Positions 1 to 5,866 of a stretch of 8,051 nucleotides of DNA are shown piece after piece. This stretch comes from an uncultured Oscillospiraceae bacterium. Lineage in GTDB: Bacteria > Bacillota > Clostridia > Oscillospirales > Ruminococcaceae. The notes beneath the pieces were generated by a model that had not been told where the DNA came from, ran no database searches, and saw nothing but the letters and a program-made list of their open reading frames with translations. The position numbers and the translations under genes were made by a program. The stretch covers positions 1 through 8,051 of the forward strand of contig USOZ01000069.1 in the NCBI GenBank assembly GCA_900556525.1. Reading direction: 5' to 3'. The first letter of the stretch is position 1; every line of letters begins with the position of its first letter.

Positions 1-226
1 GCGTTGAAGGGGCGGATGCCTTTTGTAACTGTTCGCGAGTCGGCGGCTGAACGTCCTCCTCGTTTGCGAGAGCCTCGGCGTGAAGCGTAGTAACTTCGGG
101 AATACTTTCGGGTGCGGAAGTTCCCGACGTTTCCGCGCCGTTCGGCTGCGCACAGCCCGAACAAAGCACGGCTGCCGCTGTAAGCGCTGCGTAAAGCCGC
201 TTTCTGAGCCGATTTGTATATTTCAA
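1..226 (-). CDS. N-terminal part of a secreted lipoprotein, runs off left edge
   Basis: The visible 75 residues start with a TTG codon at 226-224. It is chosen because a perfect AGGAGG lies 7-8 nt upstream and a consensus promoter lies about 35 nt upstream. The protein begins with a basic stretch (KYTNRLRKRLY), then a short hydrophobic core (AALTAAAVL), then CSGC. This is a type II signal peptide with probable lipidated Cys25, although position -3 is Cys rather than the usual Leu. The part after the cysteine is rich in Ala, Ser, Thr, Pro and Glu (NGAETSGTSAPESIPEV), as in the flexible linker of surface lipoproteins. No catalytic or binding domain is reached before the edge, so the function is unknown. 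It lies head to head with the truncated peptide-binding protein on the plus strand and could be that protein's own displaced N-terminus. That idea is inference only. Confidence 0.72.
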   Translation of the reverse strand, partial: MKYTNRLRKRLYAALTAAAVLCSGCAQPNGAETSGTSAPESIPEVTTLHAEALANEEDVQPPTREQLQKASAPST

Positions 227-233
227 ATGCAAT

Positions 234-240
234 CCCTCCT
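234..240 (-). promoter_or_regulatory. Ribosome binding site deciding the TTG start
   Basis: On the minus strand the sequence reads AGGAGGG, 7 nt before the TTG at 226. A second in-frame TTG two codons upstream is too close to this site, so the downstream TTG is preferred. Confidence 0.75.
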
Positions 241-258
241 TCCGGGGTTGTACTCGTT

Positions 259-287
259 ATTATATACCATTTAAAGCCAAATGTCAA
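259..287 (-). promoter_or_regulatory. Consensus sigma-A promoter of the lipoprotein gene
   Basis: On the minus strand TTGACA (287-282) and TATAAT (264-259) both match the consensus exactly and are separated by 17 bp. Transcription would start near 252, giving a leader of about 25 nt that contains the AGGAGG site. Confidence 0.85.
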
Positions 288-323
288 ACGAAATGGCCTA
301 TTTACTGTATTTTTCCTTATTCG

Positions 324-2477
324 GACACCCAGCCGTTAAAAATTGCAGCAAGCAATTACAGCTATACATACAGCCCGTTTTATTCGGACGGGGGCTTTGA
401 TACGCTTATAAACAACCTTACCGGGACGCGTCTGCTCGGGCTTGACCGAAGCGGTAAAGTCGTTACAAAGGGAATAGACGGCGAGCGCCGCATATATGCG
501 GGCAGCTACTATTTATATACGGGAATTGCGGACGTTGACGAAAAATATGACGAGGAAGCCGACGAAACGGTTTATTCAATAAAGCTGCGCGACGGCGTTA
601 AGTTTAGCGACGGCGAAACTATGGACGCCGACGATCTTATTTTTACACTTTATATGCTGCTCGACCCGTCGCTTTCAAAGCGCAGTCCGTTTCAGGGAGT
701 GGACATAAAGGGTGCGATAAATTATCGCCTTAACAGCACGATTGCGGATACACTTTCGCCCGAGGATATTGCGGCGGCGCTCGAAACCGAAGAAGTTCGG
801 CAGAAGATCCGCACTGAGATCGTTGAACCCATGCTGAAGCGCGAGCTGGAGTGGGTAAAGTCGCTTTACGGCGACGCGAGCTATTCGGTATATACGACGG
901 CTTATCCCGAAGCGAAAGACCTTATGGCGTTTTTCTATTCGGTGAACAGCGAATATGACTCAACGGCAGTCAGTGAGGAGCAGGTTTTATCCGACCTTGC
1001 GGATATGTACGGCGGAAATTATGAGCTGCTCGGAAGTATGTATGAGGGCGATTCGACTTTCTTTAAGAATGACGCTGAAATATGCGTTATTGAATACCTT
1101 TCGGAAGAAAAGGGCGCTTCGGAAAATGTTGACAGTATTTCGGGAATAGTAAAAACCGGAAAAAATACGGTAGACATTACAGTTTCGGGCAGCGGGACAG
1201 GCTTTCTTTCCGCGCTTAACAATGTGATAGTTGCTCCGCTCCACTATTACGGCGACGAGAACAGCTATGACTATACGGCGAGCAAATTCGGATTTGAAAA
1301 GGGAACGGCGCTTGAGCTTGCGACGAACAAGGCTGACGCTCCGCTCGGTGCGGGCGCATATGCCTTTGAACGCAGCGAAAACGGCGTTGCATATCTTACC
1401 GCGAACGAATACTATTATAAAGGTGTTCCCGAAACGAAAAAGCTGGAAATTTCGCAGGCGGCTTCTGACAGCGCAGTTTCGGCGGTTTCCGAAGGTACTG
1501 TCGATATGAGCTATCCCGAGGCTTCGGCGAACGCTTCCGACCAGATCGAGGAAGCGAACGAGGCTATCGAAAAGCTGTACGCCTGCACGGTAAACAGCGA
1601 CGGCTACGGATATATCGGAATAAACGCGAAAACCGTGAATGTCGGAGGTGAAGCGGAATCGGAGAAAAGCGTTGCACTTAGAAAGGCGCTCGCGACCGCG
1701 ATATATCTTTTCCGCGACGAGTCGGTGCATAATTACTACGGCGATATAGGAATTACCGTTGATTTTCCCGCAGCAGTGAGCAGTTATATTAAAAATGATT
1801 CCGAGGAATTCAGCTTTACTCCGTACTCCAAAAATGCGGCTGGCGAGTCGATCTATTCCGACGGAATGAACGAGCAGGTGCGCCGTTCCGCGGCGAAACA
1901 GGCGTGCCTTGGATATTTTGAGGCTGCGGGTTATACAGTCGAAAACAATCGCGTTACCGCAGCTCCCGAAAACGGAACTACGACATTCCACGCAATGATA
2001 GCGGCGGAGGGTACAGGCAGACACCCGTCCTATTACGCGCTTGAAGCGGCTTCGGCGCTGCTTCGTGAAATCGGCATAACGCTGATAATAAGCGACGCGG
2101 CGGACGCTGCGCAGCTCTGGAGCGTTCTGAGCAGCGGCACTCAGGAGATATGGGCTTCCGTATGGGAAACGGGCGCACAGCCGCGCTTCTCGTCGTCGGA
2201 AATGTATGGAGAGGATAACTTCTGTGGAATTTCCGCAAAGGAATTTTACGAAGCGGTGGCTGCGGCGGACAACGCCGATCCTGAAACGATCTCGGACGCA
2301 TACACAGCGCTTTACAGCCTTCTTTACGATAAATATGCGGTCGAAATCCCAATGTATCAGCGTTCGGGCTGTATCCTTTTCAGCACGCTCCGCATAAACA
2401 CGGATTCGCTCCCGAAAAACATGACTGGCTACTACAGCTGGGTAGATGAAGCTGAAAAAATTACGCAAAAACAGTGA
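324..2477 (+). CDS. ABC transporter peptide-binding protein (family 5, DppA/OppA-like), 5'-truncated, no start codon
   Basis: The frame is open from 195 to the TGA at 2475-2477. Recognisable family-5 solute-binding sequence begins near 324-333 (DTQPLKIAASNYSYTYSPF). In numbering from 324, YSIKLRDGVKFSDGE lies at about 84-98, APLGAGAYAF at about 339-348, and ALRKALATAIYL in the second lobe. A long charged helical insertion after LLDPS matches the enlarged clostridial versions. Such proteins bind peptides outside the cell and deliver them to Dpp/Opp permeases, none of which is visible here. There is no ATG, GTG or TTG in frame between 195 and 621. The first ATG (621) has no SD and would remove about 100 residues of the first lobe. 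No signal peptide or lipobox is encoded in frame. The body is undamaged, so this is a recent 5' truncation, a rearrangement or an assembly error. A gene finder would probably call 621-2477. Confidence 0.8.
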   Translation, partial: DTQPLKIAASNYSYTYSPFYSDGGFDTLINNLTGTRLLGLDRSGKVVTKGIDGERRIYAGSYYLYTGIADVDEKYDEEADETVYSIKLRDGVKFSDGETMDADDLIFTLYMLLDPSLSKRSPFQGVDIKGAINYRLNSTIADTLSPEDIAAALETEEVRQKIRTEIVEPMLKRELEWVKSLYGDASYSVYTTAYPEAKDLMAFFYSVNSEYDSTAVSEEQVLSDLADMYGGNYELLGSMYEGDSTFFKNDAEICVIEYLSEEKGASENVDSISGIVKTGKNTVDITVSGSGTGFLSALNNVIVAPLHYYGDENSYDYTASKFGFEKGTALELATNKADAPLGAGAYAFERSENGVAYLTANEYYYKGVPETKKLEISQAASDSAVSAVSEGTVDMSYPEASANASDQIEEANEAIEKLYACTVNSDGYGYIGINAKTVNVGGEAESEKSVALRKALATAIYLFRDESVHNYYGDIGITVDFPAAVSSYIKNDSEEFSFTPYSKNAAGESIYSDGMNEQVRRSAAKQACLGYFEAAGYTVENNRVTAAPENGTTTFHAMIAAEGTGRHPSYYALEAASALLREIGITLIISDAADAAQLWSVLSSGTQEIWASVWETGAQPRFSSSEMYGEDNFCGISAKEFYEAVAAADNADPETISDAYTALYSLLYDKYAVEIPMYQRSGCILFSTLRINTDSLPKNMTGYYSWVDEAEKITQKQ

Positions 2478-2489
2478 CAGGTGATTTAA

Positions 2490-2981
2490 ATGGCTAAAGA
2501 AGTTAAAACCAACGCGATGCGGTTTCTCGACCGCGAGAAAATCGCGTACACTATAGGAACATACGAATGTGAAGAATTTATCGACGGGATAACCGTTGCG
2601 GAAAAAATGGGACAGGATCCCGCGCTTACGTTCAAGACCCTTGTCGCGCACGGAAAAAGCGGCGGATATTACTGCTTCCTGCTGCCCGTTGCGGAGGAAC
2701 TCGACCTTAAAAAGGCGGCGAAAAGCGTCGGCGAGAAATCGGTCGAGCTGCTCCACGTTAAGGACATAAACGCGGTCACGGGATATGTACGCGGCGGCTG
2801 TACGCCTATCGGCATGAAAAAGCAGTTCCCGACGGTCATTCACAATTCGGCTGAAGCTCTGCCGGAATTTTATATCAGCGGCGGTCGGCTCGGCACGCAG
2901 ATATGCGTTTCGCCGCAGCAGCTCGTCAAGGCGATTCGCGGGAAGTTTGCGGATCTGCTGCTTGAGGGGGAACAGGCGTGA
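2490..2981 (+). CDS. ybaK: Cys-tRNA(Pro) deacylase YbaK/EbsC
   Basis: This 163-residue protein has the usual length and the full set of YbaK signatures. They are FKTLV with Lys49 (the lysine matching the essential one in Haemophilus YbaK), the stretch PVAEELDLKKAAK at about 66-78, GEKSVELLHVKD, and YVRGGCTPIGMKK at 99-111, followed by the C-terminal GRLGTQICVSPQQL. The family hydrolyses cysteine mischarged onto tRNA(Pro) by prolyl-tRNA synthetase in the cytoplasm, acting in trans. The ATG at 2490 has an AGGTGA site 5 nt upstream. It starts 12 nt after the peptide-binding protein stop and overlaps the next gene by 4 nt, so it is probably co-transcribed with both. No functional link to peptide uptake is evident. 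Confidence 0.93.
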   Translation: MAKEVKTNAMRFLDREKIAYTIGTYECEEFIDGITVAEKMGQDPALTFKTLVAHGKSGGYYCFLLPVAEELDLKKAAKSVGEKSVELLHVKDINAVTGYVRGGCTPIGMKKQFPTVIHNSAEALPEFYISGGRLGTQICVSPQQLVKAIRGKFADLLLEGEQA

Positions 2982-3460
2982 TAAGAGCGGTCAAAGAAGC
3001 GGAGATCGGCAGGTGCGCCGATGTCATACGCGACAGCTTTATGACGGTCGCCCGCGAGTTTGGATTTACGGCGGAAAATGCGCCGAGATTTACGGCTTTT
3101 TCGATTTCGGCGGAACGTTTGCAATGGCAGATGAACGCCGAACACAGACCCATGTTTGTTTATGTCGAAAAGTCCGAAATAATCGGATTTTACTCGCTTG
3201 CCTTGCATGAAAACGGCGAATGTGAGCTTAATAATCTGTGCGTAATTCCGCAATTCAGACACGGCGGGGCAGGCGGCGAGCTGCTTCATCACGCGTTTCA
3301 AACGGCAAAACAGCTTGGATTTTGCAAGCTGAATATCGGGATCGTTGAGGAGAACACGCAGCTTCGGAAATGGTATGAGAAATTCGGCTTTGTTCATATA
3401 GGAACTCAGAAATTCGATTTTTTCCCGTTTACCTGCGGATATATGGAAAAAATATTATAA
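2978..3460 (+). CDS. GNAT-family N-acetyltransferase
   Basis: The 160-residue protein starts with GTG at 2978, overlapping the ybaK stop as GTGA. A GAGGGGG Shine-Dalgarno site lies 7 nt upstream inside ybaK, a sign of translational coupling. The acetyl-CoA binding motif is clear: ELNNLCVIPQFRHGGAGGELL at 83-103 supplies the beta4 strand and the RxxGxG pyrophosphate loop. NTQLRKWYEKFGF at 126-138 is the usual C-terminal motif with the conserved Tyr. The family transfers an acetyl group from acetyl-CoA to an amine. The substrate cannot be told from sequence; small molecules, antibiotics and protein N-termini are all possible. The N-terminal part (AREFGFTAENAPRFTAFSI) is not one I can tie to a named subfamily. 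It is the last gene of the short plus-strand cluster. Confidence 0.88.
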   Translation: MIRAVKEAEIGRCADVIRDSFMTVAREFGFTAENAPRFTAFSISAERLQWQMNAEHRPMFVYVEKSEIIGFYSLALHENGECELNNLCVIPQFRHGGAGGELLHHAFQTAKQLGFCKLNIGIVEENTQLRKWYEKFGFVHIGTQKFDFFPFTCGYMEKIL

Positions 3461-3466
3461 GATAAG

Positions 3467-3490
3467 AGGCATCGGAATTTTCCGACGCCT
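3467..3490 (+). terminator. Weak hairpin terminator after the GNAT gene
   Basis: Bases 3467-3476 (AGGCATCGGA) pair with 3481-3490 (TCCGACGCCT) around a 4-nt loop, with a single A/C mismatch. The stem starts 7 nt after the stop codon. The tract after it (TAGTTTG) is short in T, so termination may be leaky. Confidence 0.5.
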
Positions 3491-3548
3491 TAGTTTGCGG
3501 ATAATGCGCTGTATTTTATAAAAGTGGATTGAAAATTGAATAAACAAC

Positions 3549-3577
3549 TTTACAATTAAATTAAACCGTTATATAAT
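3549..3577 (+). promoter_or_regulatory. Consensus-like sigma-A promoter pointing into the convergent gene
   Basis: TTTACA (3549-3554) and TATAAT (3572-3577) are separated by 17 bp in an AT-rich setting. Transcription would start near 3584 and run toward the 3' end of the minus-strand MATE-kinase gene, with only a 42-codon frame in between. Confidence 0.75.
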
Positions 3578-3624
3578 AGCAATGAGTTAAAATCTAAAAT
3601 TATTGTAATGGCGGTGAAAAAGCA

Positions 3625-3753
3625 ATGAATGAAGAAATGCAAAATCAAGAATTAAACAACTTATCAACGCAGCGCATGCGATTTTTTCTCACGCTCCGCG
3701 ATAAATCCACATATTTTTTCAGCGCTCGTTTCAACGCCCGTGGAACTGTCTAG
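3625..3753 (+). CDS. 42-codon open frame, probable stub of a truncated gene
   Basis: The ATG at 3625 has GGTGA 7 nt upstream and lies about 40 nt after the predicted transcript start, so the initiation signals are those of a real gene. The first 13 codons (MNEEMQNQELNNL) are AT-rich and hydrophilic, like the start of many clostridial proteins. From about 3660 the frame is antisense to the 3' end of the MATE-kinase gene, and its composition there (STQRMRFFLTLRDKS onward) is that of a shadow frame, ending at the TAG at 3751-3753. The best reading is the 5' end of a gene whose body was lost at a junction near 3655-3665. The alternative is a genuine small protein or an antisense RNA leader. I recognise no family. 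Confidence 0.35.
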   Translation: MNEEMQNQELNNLSTQRMRFFLTLRDKSTYFFSARFNARGTV

Positions 3754-5628
3754 CGTAAGTTCGTAGTTGCTTTCGTCGCCCCATTCAAGCCCCGAAATGT
3801 TCTTGTAATACAGCGCTCGCGCCTTATCCGAACGCGCAATATTCCGCTTCGCTTCGTCGGGAGTGTCGCCATAGACCTCCATGACCCTGCGGATTCGGTA
3901 ATCCTCGGGCGCGTGAATGAATATCCGAATGACATTCGGGTCGTCTTTCAGCACATAATCCGCCGCCCTGCCGACAATCACACAGCTTCCGTTTTCGGCT
4001 ATCCTGCGGATAATTTTCTGCTGAGCCGCTATCGCCTGACTTACTACGCTGCTGCTCAAATAAAGCTCGCGGAGGATTTGCGGGGAATTTTTGTTCAGTC
4101 CTGAGATGAATTCTCTGTCAAGTCCGCTTTCCTGCGCCGCGAGAGCTGTCATTTCCTTATAATAAAATGGTATACCGAGCCGCTCGGCAACGAGCTTTCC
4201 TATCTGCTTGCCCGACGAGCCGTGCTGCCTTGCGATAGTGATTATCACACCGGGCTTCGAGGGCTGCAATACCGCTTTCGGGTGCTGTTTTTTCTCACCT
4301 GTGAGATACGGGCTGCGGAAAAACTTCCTTGTCATGAAAAATCCCACAACAGAAACAGCGCTGTCGGTCACGGGATATGTGAGCCAGAAATAATCAAGCC
4401 CGAAGCGTGAGAAAAGGTACGCCAGCGGAACGAAAAGCACAACCGTTCTGATTATCGTCAGCATTGAGCTTTTGAAGCTCGCGCCGACTGCCTGAAAAAG
4501 CACGGGATATGTAAGCGAGGTAACGAGCGGGATAAAACTTATCGCTATTATTCGGAAAGCGGTCACGCCTATTCGGATAACCTCCTCGTCGTTCGAGAAA
4601 AAGCGGAGCATAGGCTCGGGGATTATTTCAAAGCAGAGCGTTCCGATAAGCATGAGAGCCATTCCGAACACTATCGAGGTGTTCAGCGTTTTTTTACAGC
4701 GCTCGGTATTGCGTGCCGCGTAGTTGAAGCTGATTACGGGGACTATGCACGTCTGCATTGAGCCGAGCGGGATAAAGAAAAACGTCTGCCATTTATAGTA
4801 CAGTCCGAGAACGGTTACGGCTGCATCGGAGAATGAGGCGAGAATGACGTTAAGCCCGAAAATGTAGAGGGTGTATGCCGACTGCATAAGGATATTCGGG
4901 ACTCCCAGACGGAATATTTTTCCGACGTAATGCGGGTATTTTTTTATTGACGGAGATTTGTAGAACCCCTTTTTCATTACGATAAGTGCCGCCACGATCT
5001 GTCCCGCAACGGTTGCTATCGCCGCGCCCGAAATCCCCATTTCGGGAAGTCCGAACATTCCGAAAATAAGCAGAGGGTCGAGGATAATATTCGTTATCGC
5101 GCCCGCAATTTGCGCAAGCATAGGTATTTTCATGTTTCCTCTCGCCTGAAGCACTTTTGTCCATATGCTTTCGAGGAACAGTCCGAAGCTGAACACGCAG
5201 GCTATCCTGCCGTATGATATAACGTCCGCGATAACCTCGGGGGTCGAGGTCTGCGACTCGGCGTAAAGCGGCATAAGCGCATAGCACACTGCGACAAAGA
5301 TCGCCCAGAGCACGACTGCGAGCGGAGTTCCCACGCCCGCGTATTCGTTCGCCTTTTTCTCGTCGCCTATCCCCAGCTTTGAAGCCATGACCGTGTTTAT
5401 TCCCACGCCAGTTCCGACCGCAAGCGCTATCATGAGAAGCTGGAGCGGATAAACTATCGAAAGCGCGGTAAGTCCCGAATCGGAGTATCTCCCAACGAAA
5501 ACGCTGTCAATGATATTGTAAAGAGCCTGAATGAGCTGCGCGAGCATTACGGGCGGCGCGAGCCTCAGCAGTATCCTGCTGATCTTCTCGGTTCCGAAAT
5601 AGTCGCTTTTCTGTTTTATTTTTTCCAT
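3664..5628 (-). CDS. MATE-family transporter fused to a cytidylate-kinase-like domain
   Basis: The 654-residue protein starts at the ATG 5628-5626. This start follows a GAGGTG site 5 nt upstream, and the promoter's -10 box at 5665-5670 rules out the longer frame that opens at 5778. Residues about 10-440 are a MATE (MATE/NorM, DinF-like) transporter with about 12 membrane segments. The family's N-terminal region LAPPVMLAQLIQALYNIIDS is present, as are the central GISGAAIATVAGQ (198-210) and the matching second-half GLYYKWQTFFFIPLGSMQT. MATE proteins export drugs or metabolites using Na+ or H+. After a short linker, residues about 459-646 are a cytidylate-kinase-like P-loop domain. Its signatures are ITIARQHGSSGKQIG (463-477, phosphate loop), CVIVGRAADYVL (549-560), and YYKNISGLEWGDESNYELTLDSS (607-629). 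Stand-alone MATE proteins are about 450 residues, so this is a real fusion with one continuous frame. The kinase substrate is unknown, and a regulatory nucleotide-binding role is equally possible. No terminator is visible after its stop. Confidence 0.9.
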   Translation of the reverse strand: MEKIKQKSDYFGTEKISRILLRLAPPVMLAQLIQALYNIIDSVFVGRYSDSGLTALSIVYPLQLLMIALAVGTGVGINTVMASKLGIGDEKKANEYAGVGTPLAVVLWAIFVAVCYALMPLYAESQTSTPEVIADVISYGRIACVFSFGLFLESIWTKVLQARGNMKIPMLAQIAGAITNIILDPLLIFGMFGLPEMGISGAAIATVAGQIVAALIVMKKGFYKSPSIKKYPHYVGKIFRLGVPNILMQSAYTLYIFGLNVILASFSDAAVTVLGLYYKWQTFFFIPLGSMQTCIVPVISFNYAARNTERCKKTLNTSIVFGMALMLIGTLCFEIIPEPMLRFFSNDEEVIRIGVTAFRIIAISFIPLVTSLTYPVLFQAVGASFKSSMLTIIRTVVLFVPLAYLFSRFGLDYFWLTYPVTDSAVSVVGFFMTRKFFRSPYLTGEKKQHPKAVLQPSKPGVIITIARQHGSSGKQIGKLVAERLGIPFYYKEMTALAAQESGLDREFISGLNKNSPQILRELYLSSSVVSQAIAAQQKIIRRIAENGSCVIVGRAADYVLKDDPNVIRIFIHAPEDYRIRRVMEVYGDTPDEAKRNIARSDKARALYYKNISGLEWGDESNYELTLDSSTGVETSAEKICGFIAEREKKSHALR

Positions 5629-5633
5629 GTTAA

Positions 5634-5639
5634 CACCTC
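5634..5639 (-). promoter_or_regulatory. Ribosome binding site fixing the MATE-kinase start
   Basis: GAGGTG on the minus strand sits 5 nt before the ATG at 5628. The upstream in-frame ATG at 5778 lies inside the MITE-like element and upstream of the promoter, so it cannot be on the transcript. Confidence 0.75.
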
Positions 5640-5664
5640 GCCGTCCTGCTCCCTTAGCTACATG

Positions 5665-5684
5665 ATTATACTGCAATATACTGC
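5665..5684 (-). promoter_or_regulatory. Possible operator inside the MATE-kinase promoter
   Basis: Reading the minus strand, the spacer and -10 box form two tandem 10-bp units, GCAGTATATT and GCAGTATAAT. They include a near-palindrome TATA-C-TGCA-A-TATA at 5667-5680 (plus-strand reading). A protein bound here would block RNA polymerase. This is inferred from symmetry only; the 10-bp unit partly arises because the -10 box is itself TATAAT. Confidence 0.3.
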
Positions 5685-5693
5685 TTTTGTCAA
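5665..5693 (-). promoter_or_regulatory. Consensus sigma-A promoter of the MATE-kinase gene
   Basis: TTGACA (5693-5688) and TATAAT (5670-5665) match the consensus exactly with a 17-bp spacer. The predicted transcript start is near 5658, giving a leader of about 30 nt before the ATG. Confidence 0.87.
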
Positions 5694-5696
5694 TAG

Positions 5697-5811
5697 TTAA
5701 GGAAGCGCTGAATAAATCGCGGTACGCATCTTGCTTGCATATTTTCCGTTTGATTGTGCGAAAAATTTGTCTGCGCAATCTGCATACCCGATTTAATCAG
5801 CGCTTCCCTAA
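5697..5811. mobile_element. MITE-like element with about 37-bp terminal inverted repeats
   Basis: The left end (5697-5734, TTAAGGAAGCGCTGAATAAA onward) and the reverse complement of the right end (5811-5775, TTAGGGAAGCGCTGATTAAA onward) match at about 32 of 38 positions with one gap. TA flanks both sides (5698-5699 and 5809-5810), consistent with a TA target duplication. The interior holds a 9-bp hairpin (5752-5760 with 5772-5780, two G-T pairs). No transposase is encoded, so it is a non-autonomous element or a palindromic repeat. It lies directly upstream of the -35 box of the MATE-kinase gene and next to the plsY terminator. Confidence 0.7.
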
Positions 5812-5843
5812 AAACATGGACGCCCTCTTTGTTGAGGACGTCC
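5810..5843 (-). terminator. Intrinsic terminator of the fakA-plsY operon
   Basis: On the minus strand GGACGTCCTC (5843-5834) pairs with GAGGGCGTCC (5827-5818) across a 6-nt loop, a 10-bp stem with one T-G pair. ATGTTTTTA follows, giving the U tract. It lies about 23 nt after the plsY stop codon. Confidence 0.8.
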
Positions 5844-5866
5844 CGTTTATATATTTTATTGGTATA

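Noticed and set aside
80..274. 64-codon plus-strand frame at the left edge
   Set aside because: Basic, low-complexity translation antisense to the lipoprotein signal peptide; it has no SD and no family resemblance.
281..400. Short plus-strand frame starting ATG at 281 (MSNEMAYLLYF) as the lost N-terminus of the peptide-binding protein
   Set aside because: It is in a different frame from the protein body, has no SD, starts next to the divergent promoter's -35 box, lacks basic residues and a lipobox, and ends at 400.
987..2843. A 618-codon open frame on the minus strand opposite the peptide-binding protein and ybaK
   Set aside because: The translation is rich in Arg, Phe, Val and Cys with no recognisable domain, and it lies opposite two clear plus-strand families. 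It is a codon-bias shadow.
4850..5287. 145-codon minus-strand frame inside the MATE gene
   Set aside because: It is an overlapping frame of the transporter with no start signals or recognisable motifs.
5629..5778. Extended 50-residue N-terminus of the MATE-kinase protein starting at 5778
   Set aside because: It reads through the MITE-like element and through the promoter itself. The ATG at 5628 has a proper SD downstream of the -10 box.
5697..5811. Reading the inverted repeat as a terminator or a small RNA
   Set aside because: The ends are long imperfect terminal repeats with flanking TA and no T tract directly after the hairpin arms. The adjacent 5818-5843 hairpin already serves as the plsY terminator.
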